Below are positions 55,847-64,000 of a DNA stretch of 64,000 nucleotides, piece by piece. The notes under the pieces are model-generated. The model made no database searches, was not told where the DNA came from, and saw only the letters and a list, made by a program, of their open reading frames with translations. Positions within the stretch are counted from its first letter, which is position 1; each line of letters opens with the position of its first letter. The position numbers and the translations under genes are program-made. Origin of the DNA: Bacillus pumilus (GTDB taxonomy: Bacteria > Bacillota > Bacilli > Bacillales > Bacillaceae); the NCBI RefSeq assembly GCF_900186955.1, contig NZ_LT906438.1:3791668-3855667 (forward strand), in the 5' to 3' direction.

Positions 55847-56721
55847 TATTTAGGAATCCGAATTGTTAATTGGATATATTCCTCAAATTCTTCTTCCTCA
55901 GTATTTATTTTAAGCCCGCTGTCTTCTACCATATGGAGAGACTGGCGAATGGTATTCATCGCAATTCGTGTATCACGACTAAACGCCTTACGTTTTGGCT
56001 TCGGTTTACGATCTGTTTTTTGTTCAAGCATTTTCACTACACGCTCTTCAGTCTGTTTTACATTCAACTGCTTTTCGATGATTTCCTGCAATAGCGCGAT
56101 TTGTAATTCTGGAAGCTTTAGGGGTACAAGTGAACGTGCATGCCTTTCAGAGATTTTTTTCTCTAGGATGGCCTGTTGTACCTCTTCAGGCAACTTTAAA
56201 AGTCTTAATTTGTTTGCAACAGTTGATTGTCCCTTACCTAGACGCTGAGCAAGCGCTTCCTGTGTTAAATCATGAAGCTCTAAAAGACGTGCATAGGCAT
56301 GAGCCTCTTCAATAGCAGACAGCTCTTCTCTTTGCAAATTTTCAATCAATGCCACAGATGCCGTTTCCGTATCAGTAAAATCTTTTATAATAGCGGGGAT
56401 TTTCTCCCAGTGAAGAGTCTGTACCGCTCTCCAACGTCTTTCGCCGGCGATCAGTTCATATTTTCCTTCTTCTTCTGTCGGTCTGACAACAATAGGTTGG
56501 ATAATGCCATGGGTATGAATCGTCGTGGCCAGCTCATGTATCTTTTCTTCTGAAAAAATGGTGCGTGGCTGAAAACGGTTTGGCATAATTGTGTCGACCG
56601 GGAGCTCCTGTATCTCTTCCTTTAATGTATCATGCTCAGCAATCTCTGCCTCTATTTCGGTTTCACGCTCAGGATGTTCTTTGTCACCAAGCCCGAAGAA
56701 GCGTGAGAGTGAATGCTTCAT
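55846..56721 (-). CDS. noc: Nucleoid occlusion protein Noc
   Basis: 291 residues, ParB paralogue that binds NBS sites and membrane to keep FtsZ off the nucleoid. N-terminal amphipathic [14 protein letters not shown] (membrane-anchoring helix), ParB domain (PNRFQPR, GERRWRA), helix-turn-helix [26 protein letters not shown] (a recognition helix different from Spo0J), dimer domain. AAAGGTGG before the ATG. Downstream of rsmG. Confidence 0.96.
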   Translation of the reverse strand: MKHSLSRFFGLGDKEHPERETEIEAEIAEHDTLKEEIQELPVDTIMPNRFQPRTIFSEEKIHELATTIHTHGIIQPIVVRPTEEEGKYELIAGERRWRAVQTLHWEKIPAIIKDFTDTETASVALIENLQREELSAIEEAHAYARLLELHDLTQEALAQRLGKGQSTVANKLRLLKLPEEVQQAILEKKISERHARSLVPLKLPELQIALLQEIIEKQLNVKQTEERVVKMLEQKTDRKPKPKRKAFSRDTRIAMNTIRQSLHMVEDSGLKINTEEEEFEEYIQLTIRIPK

Positions 56722-56826
56722 GAACCTACACCACCTTTAAAAACTACCTTTTTATAATTCTATTTTCTCATGTTTTTTCCTTCTGTAAAATCTTAAATAT
56801 TGAAGAAAAACCGACCTTTTACATGA

Positions 56827-57546
56827 TCAACCTTCTATTGGTGATTTATTAGGTGTTCCTGGTTTTCTAGGATATTTTTTTGGTGTTTGCTTTTTCTTTT
56901 CAATGACAATGATGTTCCGTTCGCTTTCTTCTAAAGGAAGAACAAAGGAATGCTTTTCAACAACCTCTCCTCCGAGGACAGTAACGGCTTTCTTCCCTGC
57001 TTGCATTTCTTCATCAGCAGCAGATGCTTTTAATGCCACAAACAATCCTTCCTTTTTTACAAGGGGCAGACATAGTTCGCTCAAGACGGATAAACGCGCA
57101 ACCGCTCTAGCAGTGACAAGATCATAGCTTTCACGCTTTTCCTTACGTTGTCCAAACGTCTCCGCACGATCATGATAAAAAGTAGTATCTTGTAAGTTTA
57201 ACCCTTTTGCTAACTCATTGAGAAACGTAATTCGTTTCTGAAGAGAATCAACAATGGTCACATGTAGATGAGGGAAGCAAATTTTAAGAGGAATGCTTGG
57301 GAAACCAGCACCAGCTCCTATATCGCAAATCGTCGTTACTTTGTGAAAATCAATGAAAAATGATGCGGAAATTGAATCATAAAAATGCTTTAAATACACT
57401 TCTTCCTTTTCAGTAATGGACGTCAAATTCATTTTCTCGTTCCATTCTACAAGCATGCGGAAGTAAGTTTCAAATTGTTCAAGCTGCACAGGAGAAAGAG
57501 TCATCCCTTTCTCCTCTAGTGCTGCTGTAAATTGTTCAATGTTCAT
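56827..57546 (-). CDS. rsmG: 16S rRNA (guanine527-N7)-methyltransferase RsmG (GidB)
   Basis: 239 residues. SAM-dependent methyltransferase, motif [16 protein letters not shown] (about 69-83), TARAVARLS near 140. Methylates G527 of 16S rRNA; loss gives low-level streptomycin resistance. AAAGGATG before the ATG; 14 nt after mnmG. Confidence 0.97.
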   Translation of the reverse strand: MNIEQFTAALEEKGMTLSPVQLEQFETYFRMLVEWNEKMNLTSITEKEEVYLKHFYDSISASFFIDFHKVTTICDIGAGAGFPSIPLKICFPHLHVTIVDSLQKRITFLNELAKGLNLQDTTFYHDRAETFGQRKEKRESYDLVTARAVARLSVLSELCLPLVKKEGLFVALKASAADEEMQAGKKAVTVLGGEVVEKHSFVLPLEESERNIIVIEKKKQTPKKYPRKPGTPNKSPIEG

Positions 57547-57559
57547 GCCGACATCCTTT

Positions 57560-59446
57560 CTATTCTGCTATCTTCGCAATACGTCCCTGCTCTAAATATA
57601 CTAAAAGGATAGAAATATCAGCAGGGTTAACGCCTGAAATACGAGAAGCCTGTGCAACAGAAAGCGGTCGGACTTCTTTCAGCTTTTGTTTCGCTTCAGT
57701 TGCAATCCCTTTGATGGCATCATAATCAATACGATCAGGAATCTTTTTGTTCTCCATCTTTTTCAGCTTTTCAACTTGTTGGAGTGACTTTTCAATATAA
57801 CCTTCGTATTTAATTTGAATCTCTACCTGCTCACACACATCAGAAGGAAGCTGTGTTTCAGCAGGAGCTAACGTCACAACAGATTCATAGTTCATTTCTG
57901 GACGCTTCATCAAATCACTTGCACGAATACCGTCCTTCAGCTCACTTCCACCAAGTGAACGAATAAATTCTTGTGTCTCTGCTGTGGGTTTAATGATGAC
58001 AGAATATAAACGTTTTTTCTCTGCTTCAATGGCTTCTTTTTTCTGCTGGTATGCCTGGAATCTTTCTTGAGAAATTAATCCAATATGATAGCCAAGTTCA
58101 GTTAATCTTAAATCCGCATTGTCATGACGAAGAAGCAAACGATACTCTGCACGGGATGTCAAAAGACGGTAAGGTTCATTTGTTCCCTTTGTGACAAGGT
58201 CATCAATGAGAACACCGATATATGCATCAGATCGGCTTAAAATGACTTCTTCTTTACCCAATGCTTTTCTTCCTGCATTAATACCTGCCATAATCCCTTG
58301 ACCTGCTGCTTCCTCATAGCCTGACGTACCATTAATTTGGCCGGCTGTATATAATCCAGAAATTTTCTTCGTCTCAAGTGTAGGCCACAACTGAGTAGGC
58401 ACAATTGCATCATACTCAATGGCATAACCCGCTCTCATCATTTGTACATTTTCGAGCCCTGGGATGGTGGAAAGCATGCGCTGCTGTACATCTTCTGGAA
58501 GACTTGTAGATAATCCTTGAACATACACTTCCTGCGTATTACGACCTTCTGGCTCTAAGAAAATTTGATGTCTTGGTTTGTCATTGAAACGAACCACTTT
58601 ATCTTCAATGGAAGGGCAGTATCTAGGACCAGTTCCTTTAATCATACCTGAATACATTGGAGAACGGTGAAGATTCTCATCAATAATTTGATGTGTTTCT
58701 AAACTCGTATAAGTTAACCAGCATGGCAGTTGATCTGTAATATATTCAACCGTTTCATAGGAGAACGCCCGCGGAACGTCATCACCTGGTTGAATTTCTG
58801 TTTTACTATAGTCAATCGAGTGACTATTCACTCGAGGAGGTGTTCCTGTTTTAAAGCGAACCAAATCGAATCCTAACTCTGCTAGGTGATCCGATAATTT
58901 GATGGATGGCTGCTGGTTATTAGGACCACTTGAATACGATAGATCCCCTAAAATAATGCGGCCTTTTAAGAAAGTCCCAGTCGTTAATACAACAGACTTC
59001 GCACGATAGTTTGCTCCTGTTTGGGTAACGACACCTTTACATTCATCATCTTCTACAATTAAATGATCCACCATCCCTTGAAGCATTGTCAGGTTCGGTT
59101 CATTTTCCATTGTTTTTTTCATTTCATGCTGATATTGGAACTTATCTGCTTGCGCTCTTAACGCACGGACAGCAGGTCCTTTCCCCGTATTCAGCATACG
59201 CATTTGGATATGCGTCTTATCTATATTTCGTGCCATTTCTCCGCCCAGTGCATCAATTTCTCTAACGACAATCCCTTTTGCAGGACCGCCTACGGACGGA
59301 TTACATGGCATAAAAGCAACCATATCGAGGTTGATAGTCAATACAAGTGTTTTGGCGCCCTGTCTTGCAGAAGCAAGAGCAGCCTCAACCCCAGCATGAC
59401 CGGCACCCACGACGATGACGTCATAATTGCCAGCTTCATAACCCAT
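57560..59446 (-). CDS. mnmG: tRNA uridine-5-carboxymethylaminomethyl(34) synthesis enzyme MnmG (GidA)
   Basis: 628 residues. FAD-binding [15 protein letters not shown] (about 13-27), [52 protein letters not shown], and the C-terminal domain that binds MnmE. With MnmE it modifies wobble uridine of tRNAs. GGGAGG before the ATG. Second gene of mnmE-mnmG-rsmG. Confidence 0.98.
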   Translation of the reverse strand: MGYEAGNYDVIVVGAGHAGVEAALASARQGAKTLVLTINLDMVAFMPCNPSVGGPAKGIVVREIDALGGEMARNIDKTHIQMRMLNTGKGPAVRALRAQADKFQYQHEMKKTMENEPNLTMLQGMVDHLIVEDDECKGVVTQTGANYRAKSVVLTTGTFLKGRIILGDLSYSSGPNNQQPSIKLSDHLAELGFDLVRFKTGTPPRVNSHSIDYSKTEIQPGDDVPRAFSYETVEYITDQLPCWLTYTSLETHQIIDENLHRSPMYSGMIKGTGPRYCPSIEDKVVRFNDKPRHQIFLEPEGRNTQEVYVQGLSTSLPEDVQQRMLSTIPGLENVQMMRAGYAIEYDAIVPTQLWPTLETKKISGLYTAGQINGTSGYEEAAGQGIMAGINAGRKALGKEEVILSRSDAYIGVLIDDLVTKGTNEPYRLLTSRAEYRLLLRHDNADLRLTELGYHIGLISQERFQAYQQKKEAIEAEKKRLYSVIIKPTAETQEFIRSLGGSELKDGIRASDLMKRPEMNYESVVTLAPAETQLPSDVCEQVEIQIKYEGYIEKSLQQVEKLKKMENKKIPDRIDYDAIKGIATEAKQKLKEVRPLSVAQASRISGVNPADISILLVYLEQGRIAKIAE

Positions 59447-59463
59447 TTCTTATGTTCCTCCCT

Positions 59464-60843
59464 TTACTTTCCTAAACAGAATTGAGAGAATAACTGATCA
59501 ATCAAGCTTTCATGAACAGCATCTCCTATAATTTCACCGAGCTGTTCCCAGCAGCGTGTTAAATCTATTTGAACAATGTCGATCGGTACGTCCATTGCAA
59601 TTCCTTCAAGAGCATCCTCAATTGACTGTTTTGCTGCCTGAAGTAAGGCAATATGCCTTGTATTACTTACATACGTTAAATCTCCACTTTCAATTGATCC
59701 AGTGAAGAACAGTGATTGAATCGCCATTTCTAGCTCATCAATGCCCTTTTCTTGTAATAATGATGTAGTGACCACCGGACGATCCTTCGCTAACTGCTTG
59801 ACCTTTTCTACATCAAGCTTAGGCTCAAGGTCTGTCTTATTCACAATTACGATGATATCCATACCTGAGACAGCCTCAAAAAGCTTAATATCTTCTTCTG
59901 ATAATTCTTCGCTATAATTGAGCACAAGTAAAATCAGGTCAGCTTCTTTTAAGACCTGTCTAGATCGTTCAACCCCTATACGTTCAACAATGTCCTCTGT
60001 CTCACGTATACCCGCAGTATCAACAAGACGGAGAGGTACACCTCTTACATTCACATATTCCTCAATGACATCTCTCGTAGTTCCAGGAATATCTGTGACA
60101 ATGGCCTTTGTTTCCTGTACAAGGCTATTCAGCAAGGAAGACTTGCCAACATTCGGCCTTCCTATAATTACAGTGGATAAGCCCTCTCGAAGGATTTTCC
60201 CTTGCTGGGAAGTCGAGAGAAGCGACTCAATTTCTTTTTTGACCGATGTCGCTTTTTCCACTAAGACGCGGTGTGTCATTTCTTCAACATCGTCATACTC
60301 AGGGTAGTCAATATTGACTTCAATATGCGCCAGTGTTTCTAGGATCTCGCCGCGCAGTCGCTGAACCAAACCGGAGAGACGTCCCTCCATTTGAGTAATT
60401 GCTACATTCATCGCTCGATCCGTCTTTGCCCGAATCAAGTCCATGACAGCCTCTGCTTGCGATAGATCTATTCTTCCATTTAAGAAAGCACGCTTTGTGA
60501 ACTCACCTGGCTCCGCTAATCTTGCTCCTTCTCTTAAAGCAAGCTGCAATACTTTATTGACCGTTACAATTCCCCCATGGCAGTTAATCTCAATAACGTC
60601 TTCTCTCGTAAATGTTTTTGGCGCTCGAAGTACTGACACCATGACCTCTTCTATTACTTGATCAGTCCTTGCATCCACGATATGACCATAATGAATGGTA
60701 TGAGAATCCACTGATACAAGTTTTTTCTCCTTAGGCCCTTTATACATCCGATCAGCGATCTGTACCGCCTCCGGCCCACTTAAACGAATAATCGCAATTG
60801 CTCCTTCACCCATCGGTGTCGAAATGGCTGCAATTGTATCCAT
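59464..60843 (-). CDS. mnmE: tRNA modification GTPase MnmE (TrmE)
   Basis: 459 residues. N-terminal tetrahydrofolate-binding domain (1-118), helical domain, inserted G domain with GRPNVGKSS (about 229), [19 protein letters not shown], and the C-terminal FCLGK motif whose Cys is catalytic. Partner of MnmG. AGAGGTG before the ATG. First gene of mnmE-mnmG-rsmG. Confidence 0.98.
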   Translation of the reverse strand: MDTIAAISTPMGEGAIAIIRLSGPEAVQIADRMYKGPKEKKLVSVDSHTIHYGHIVDARTDQVIEEVMVSVLRAPKTFTREDVIEINCHGGIVTVNKVLQLALREGARLAEPGEFTKRAFLNGRIDLSQAEAVMDLIRAKTDRAMNVAITQMEGRLSGLVQRLRGEILETLAHIEVNIDYPEYDDVEEMTHRVLVEKATSVKKEIESLLSTSQQGKILREGLSTVIIGRPNVGKSSLLNSLVQETKAIVTDIPGTTRDVIEEYVNVRGVPLRLVDTAGIRETEDIVERIGVERSRQVLKEADLILLVLNYSEELSEEDIKLFEAVSGMDIIVIVNKTDLEPKLDVEKVKQLAKDRPVVTTSLLQEKGIDELEMAIQSLFFTGSIESGDLTYVSNTRHIALLQAAKQSIEDALEGIAMDVPIDIVQIDLTRCWEQLGEIIGDAVHESLIDQLFSQFCLGK

Positions 60844-60984
60844 CGCTCAATCACCTCTTTCTCTACTTTAATAGACAGTCTTTTATCTATTAAATGGACG
60901 TTATCCATCTCTATATCAAAAACGCTTAATCCAAAATTTAAAGATACCATAAATGAAAGCGAAGTGAAAGTATCCTCCATCTAA

Positions 60985-61043
60985 TTATCCACAGCTTGGC
61001 ATCCTATCTATTTTAACACTTAACTTATCCACATGTGAATAAC
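60985..61043. promoter_or_regulatory. DnaA-box cluster between mnmE and jag
   Basis: TTATCCACA at 60985-60993 and 61025-61033, both perfect, and TGTGAATAA (one mismatch, opposite orientation) at 61035-61043, in a 403-nt non-coding region (60844-61246). B. subtilis has a similar DnaA-binding cluster in the trmE-jag interval. May serve DnaA titration or regulation of mnmE. Confidence 0.75.
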
Positions 61044-61202
61044 GACGTTCTCAACTCATCTTCACATCTTACACCGAAACCCAATAAATTTAAACGCCCC
61101 GATGCCTTTGTTTACTTGTGAAAATAGCATTTTCCACTCAAATTACACCCTAACTTTTTAGAAATAAAGGATGAATCTTCTATAGAAACACAATTTTTCA
61201 AT

Positions 61203-61246
61203 AAAAAAAGACTAAAATCCAGCTTTGCTGAATTCTAGCCTTTCTG
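61203..61246 (-). terminator. jag terminator
   Basis: Minus strand GGCTAGAATTCAGC, AAA loop, GCTGGATTTTAGTC (two mismatches or wobble), then TTTTTTT. Confidence 0.85.
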
Positions 61247-61870
61247 TTATTTTTTATACAGCACCACAACATGACGCTTGCTGCCTGTATCTTCCGATGC
61301 CGTTGCTAGTTCTTTAGAAAAAGCAGCGATCGTATCATGAATTACTTTTCGTTCGTTCGAAGGCATTGGTTCTAAATGAACCTTTCTCTTCGTTTTTAAA
61401 ACTTTGTTTGCTGTCTTGACGGCATATTGTTCAAGTGCTTCTTGTCGCTTCTTCCTATAATCTCCAATATCAATGGTAATATGATGATACTGATCAGAAT
61501 AGCGATTAAACACTAACTGTACCAAGGTTTCTAAAGAGTACAAAGTTTGACCTCTTTTTCCAATCATTAATGACGTTTTATCTCCATCAATGTGGAAAGA
61601 AATCTTTTTCGGTTCCTGTTTGGAAACAATCTTCGCTTTAGGATCAATTGATTTAACAATATTATCTAAATACTGTGTAGCTAATTTAAGAGCATTTCTC
61701 TTTTCTATCAATTTGACTACAGCTTGTCTTTTGCCAAATAATCCTAAGAACCCTTTATTTCCTTCATCAACTATTGTGATATCTACTTCTTCTTTTAGAA
61801 GCTGCATTTGTTTAAGTCCGGAATCTACTGCTTCTTCGATTGTGCGACCGACAGCAGTTATTTCCTTCAT
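61247..61870 (-). CDS. jag: RNA-binding protein Jag (KhpB, SpoIIIJ-associated)
   Basis: 207 residues. Jag-N domain (1-50), KH domain (about 75-140; [22 protein letters not shown] carries GxxG), R3H domain (about 145-205; [10 protein letters not shown]). RNA-binding partner of KhpA, linked to cell division and elongation. Starts by overlap with the spoIIIJ stop (4 nt). Confidence 0.95.
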   Translation of the reverse strand: MKEITAVGRTIEEAVDSGLKQMQLLKEEVDITIVDEGNKGFLGLFGKRQAVVKLIEKRNALKLATQYLDNIVKSIDPKAKIVSKQEPKKISFHIDGDKTSLMIGKRGQTLYSLETLVQLVFNRYSDQYHHITIDIGDYRKKRQEALEQYAVKTANKVLKTKRKVHLEPMPSNERKVIHDTIAAFSKELATASEDTGSKRHVVVLYKK

Positions 61871-62643
61871 TTTTTATTCCCGCCAGCTTTTTCTTTTGTA
61901 TCTAATTTTACTTGAGGAGTTTTAATCACTAATGTTTGGATGATCATGAAAATGTTACCTACAACCCAGTACAATGAAAGTGCTGCTGGGAAACTAATAG
62001 CAAATACAATGATCATAATCGGCATAACCCACAGCATGATCGCCATTTGAGGGTTGTCCGAAGGATTTCCAGCCATCATCAGTTTTTGCTGAATGAAAGT
62101 AGCTACCCCCGCAATGATCGGTAATAGGAACAATGGATCTGGACTGCCTAAGTCAAACCATAAGAATGTATGCTTTTTAATTTCTGCTGTTCTCATAATC
62201 GCATGATAAAAACCGATTAGGATTGGCATCTGAATTAAAATTGGGAAACAGCCAGCCAATGGATTGACGCCATTCTTTTGGAAAAGGGCCATTGTTTCCT
62301 GCTGAAGCTGCTGCTGAGTTTTTTGATCTTTAGAGCTATATTTTTCACGAAGTTTTTTCAATTCAGGCTGCAATGCTTGCATTGCTTTTGTACTTCTTAA
62401 CTGCTTAATCATTAATGGTAAAATGAGCAAACGTATTAACAGTGTCACAATAATGATCGCAACCCCGTAGTTTTCACCAGTCAAATTTGCCATGTACGTG
62501 ATTAATTGAGATAGCGGGTAAACAATATATGAGTTCCAGAATCCCTTACTATCTGATGTGATTGGTTCATTAATCTGTGTACATCCTGCCAATAGAACCA
62601 ATGCGCCAATCAAGCTAAATATTAGTAATAATCGCCTTTTCAA
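61867..62643 (-). CDS. spoIIIJ: Membrane protein insertase SpoIIIJ (YidC1)
   Basis: About 258 residues, YidC/Oxa1-family insertase, lipoprotein with lipobox LLAGC (Cys21 from this start) and five membrane helices; [22 protein letters not shown] is the conserved core. Inserts membrane proteins, needed for SigG activation in the forespore. Open frame begins at ATG 62658 overlapping the GGGAGG; TTG at 62646 or 62643 is the likely start, spacing favours 62643. Upstream 62659-62807 holds no gene. Confidence 0.95.
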   Translation of the reverse strand: MKRRLLLIFSLIGALVLLAGCTQINEPITSDSKGFWNSYIVYPLSQLITYMANLTGENYGVAIIIVTLLIRLLILPLMIKQLRSTKAMQALQPELKKLREKYSSKDQKTQQQLQQETMALFQKNGVNPLAGCFPILIQMPILIGFYHAIMRTAEIKKHTFLWFDLGSPDPLFLLPIIAGVATFIQQKLMMAGNPSDNPQMAIMLWVMPIMIIVFAISFPAALSLYWVVGNIFMIIQTLVIKTPQVKLDTKEKAGGNKK

Positions 62644-62807
62644 CAAGATTCCTCCCATTACTTCAAACTTTATTTAAGTTGGAATTGATTACGAAAGTGA
62701 CTCACCTAATCAGTATGGTAACATTTTTTCATTACAAAGTGGTGGTTTCATTTTAATTCACTAGATGAAGGAAGCGCTTTTAAAAATTGATTCAACGAAA
62801 GTTTCTA

Positions 62808-63167
62808 TTACGAAGACTTTTTCGGTTGTTGTTGATAAACAGCGGATTTTCTAAATAAATGTTGGAGAGACTTTTTTGTTTCTTCAAAGGTCAATTCACT
62901 TGCTGGTTTTCTTGCAATGACAATGTAGTCTTTTTCTTGCTTTAACTTATGACCTTCCTCTAAAAACACCTGGCGGATCAGTCGTTTAATTCGATTTCTC
63001 ATCACTGCATTACCAATCTTCTTACTGACAGACAATCCTAAACGCAGTTCATCTTGATTTGGTTGATCCAGCTGGTAAATAACGAATTGGCGGTTCGCCA
63101 TTGATTGACCTTTTTTGAACACCTTTTGAAACTCTTCATTTTTTTTTAGCCTGTTTCGCTTCTTCAT
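62808..63167 (-). CDS. rnpA: Ribonuclease P protein component
   Basis: 119 residues. Basic protein cofactor of RNase P (tRNA 5' processing). Signature [14 protein letters not shown] (about 60-73) and [16 protein letters not shown] start. A GTG at 63179 overlaps the GGAG; ATG 63167 is spaced 11 nt after it and gives the family start KKRNRLKK. Confidence 0.96.
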   Translation of the reverse strand: MKKRNRLKKNEEFQKVFKKGQSMANRQFVIYQLDQPNQDELRLGLSVSKKIGNAVMRNRIKRLIRQVFLEEGHKLKQEKDYIVIARKPASELTFEETKKSLQHLFRKSAVYQQQPKKSS

Positions 63168-63212
63168 GTTTTCTTCCACTCCGATAAAAACTGACAGTTC
63201 AATTACGATTTT

Positions 63213-63245
63213 ATGTAAAAAAGACCACTGACATTATTCAGTGGC

Positions 63246-63246
<1 letters not shown>
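63213..63246 (-). terminator. Hairpin between rpmH and rnpA
   Basis: Minus strand GGCCACTGA, 5-nt loop, TCAGTGGTC then TTTTTT, directly after rpmH. It may attenuate expression of rnpA rather than stop it fully. Confidence 0.85.
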
Positions 63247-63380
<134 letters not shown>

Positions 63381-63425
63381 TTATGACACCTCCCTGAGGA
63401 ATAGCTGTTTAAGACAGTCTAACTC

Positions 63426-63455
63426 ATTATATTTGTGTAACCCATCGATTGTCAA
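63426..63455 (-). promoter_or_regulatory. rpmH promoter
   Basis: Minus strand -35 TTGACA (63455-63450), 18-nt spacer, -10 TATAAT (63431-63426). Confidence 0.85.
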
Positions 63456-63582
63456 TATCAATGATAAAACTCTTATTATCAACCTTATAAGCATAACATA
63501 ATTTATCAAACGAAGAAACCTTCTTTTTCAGTTTCCAACATTTTATTCTTTTTTTCCTCCTAAAAAGCCTCCAAAACAAGGG

Positions 63583-63846
63583 TGTGGATATTTTTCCGGC
63601 ATATTTAGACTATCCACATCCATTATCGACATTTTTTTCACACAAATAACCGATGTGGATAATTATTTTTCAACAGAATGTAAAGTGTGTGGATAAGTTT
63701 GTGACACCCATTGCACCATCTCGTTTATTTTGATATTATATTTGTGTTTTAACTCTTAATTACTTATCTGACCTATTTGCGTTATCCACAATCTGTGGAT
63801 AAACTGTGGAAAGATATTACACAGGTTGTTGAATTGTTTATCCACA
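63583..63846. promoter_or_regulatory. oriC: oriC upstream DnaA-box cluster (rpmH-dnaA interval)
   Basis: Perfect DnaA boxes (TTATCCACA or its complement) at 63654-63662, 63688-63696, 63782-63790, 63794-63802 and 63838-63846; one-mismatch boxes at 63583-63591 and 63610-63618. AT-rich and without genes. This is the rpmH-proximal part of the bipartite Bacillus origin; the unwinding region is expected downstream of dnaA, outside the window. Confidence 0.95.
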
Positions 63847-63857
63847 GGCTGTGTAAT

Positions 63858-63886
63858 TTGTCGAAAAGACGTTTTTCTACTATATT
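63858..63886 (+). promoter_or_regulatory. dnaA promoter
   Basis: -35 TTGTCG (63858-63863), 17-nt spacer, -10 TATATT (63881-63886), just behind the last DnaA box, so DnaA can repress its own gene. The window ends after an AGGAGGGG ribosome binding site; the dnaA start codon lies just beyond. Confidence 0.8.
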
Positions 63887-64000
63887 ATTTGTTTTCAACA
63901 ATGTATGTGCACGAATGGTGATGACCATTTGCTCTTTTTCGTGTTCTATAACAGTTTGATACTGGTCATTTTAAAAAGAAAAGGAGGGGGGAGAAGCCTT

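Overview
This window looks like the chromosome of a Bacillus of the B. pumilus/safensis/altitudinis type, ending a few bases short of dnaA. The right end carries the classic origin order read towards the left: (dnaA promoter and DnaA boxes)-rpmH-rnpA-spoIIIJ-jag-mnmE-mnmG-rsmG-noc-soj-spo0J-yyaC-yyzM-ychF-rpsF-ssb-rpsR. Further left come ppaC, yybS-gdpP-rplI, yycBC, dnaC, purA, a Lys-Glu-Asp-Phe tRNA cluster and walR-walK-walH. Most core genes lie on the minus strand, as expected for the left replichore reading away from oriC. The proteins match remembered B. subtilis orthologues closely, but the accessory content differs.

Layout. 1-3.5 kb: walRKH, with walH cut by the edge. 3.6-4.4 kb: a possible ECF-sigma-dependent small RNA and four tRNA genes. 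4.6-6.5 kb: a redoxin, a small membrane protein and a DUF418 protein. 6.6-12 kb: PurR-type purA, a TetR regulator divergent from a CYP109B-like P450, yycE and dnaC. 12.2-14.2 kb: two AT-rich orphan genes. 14.6-31.2 kb: a self-contained bacillibactin island with trilactone esterase BesA, dhbACEBF, an MbtH protein, the AraC-type regulator Btr, the FeuA binding lipoprotein and a YbbA-type esterase, with four Fur-box-like sites. 31.3-37.4 kb: yycC, yycB, rplI, gdpP, yybS, ppaC. 37.4-46.2 kb: sigV-rsiV, a racemase-like gene, a KatX-type catalase, an MhqR-type quinone-stress operon (mhqO-mhqD-wrbA) and a two-gene osmolyte/ergothioneine-type ABC transporter. 46.4-64 kb: ribosomal, segregation and origin genes, interrupted by a lipase-like pair, a YkvI-family membrane protein and a secreted permuted-papain-like protein.

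How it works together. The siderophore island would make 2,3-dihydroxybenzoate (DhbA, B, C), activate and assemble it with Gly and Thr (DhbE, B, F), take the iron complex back up (FeuA), release iron (BesA) and control itself (Fur, Btr). Two things look wrong with it here. dhbE has an in-frame TAG at codon 8, and feuBC, the permease genes normally between feuA and ybbA, are absent. The strain may therefore be impaired in bacillibactin production or depend on genes elsewhere. Segregation is represented by ParA/ParB and Noc plus three parS-like sites at 1870, 36268 and 53244. DnaA-box clusters lie upstream of dnaA and between mnmE and jag. I saw no CRISPR array, insertion sequence, prophage or rRNA gene.
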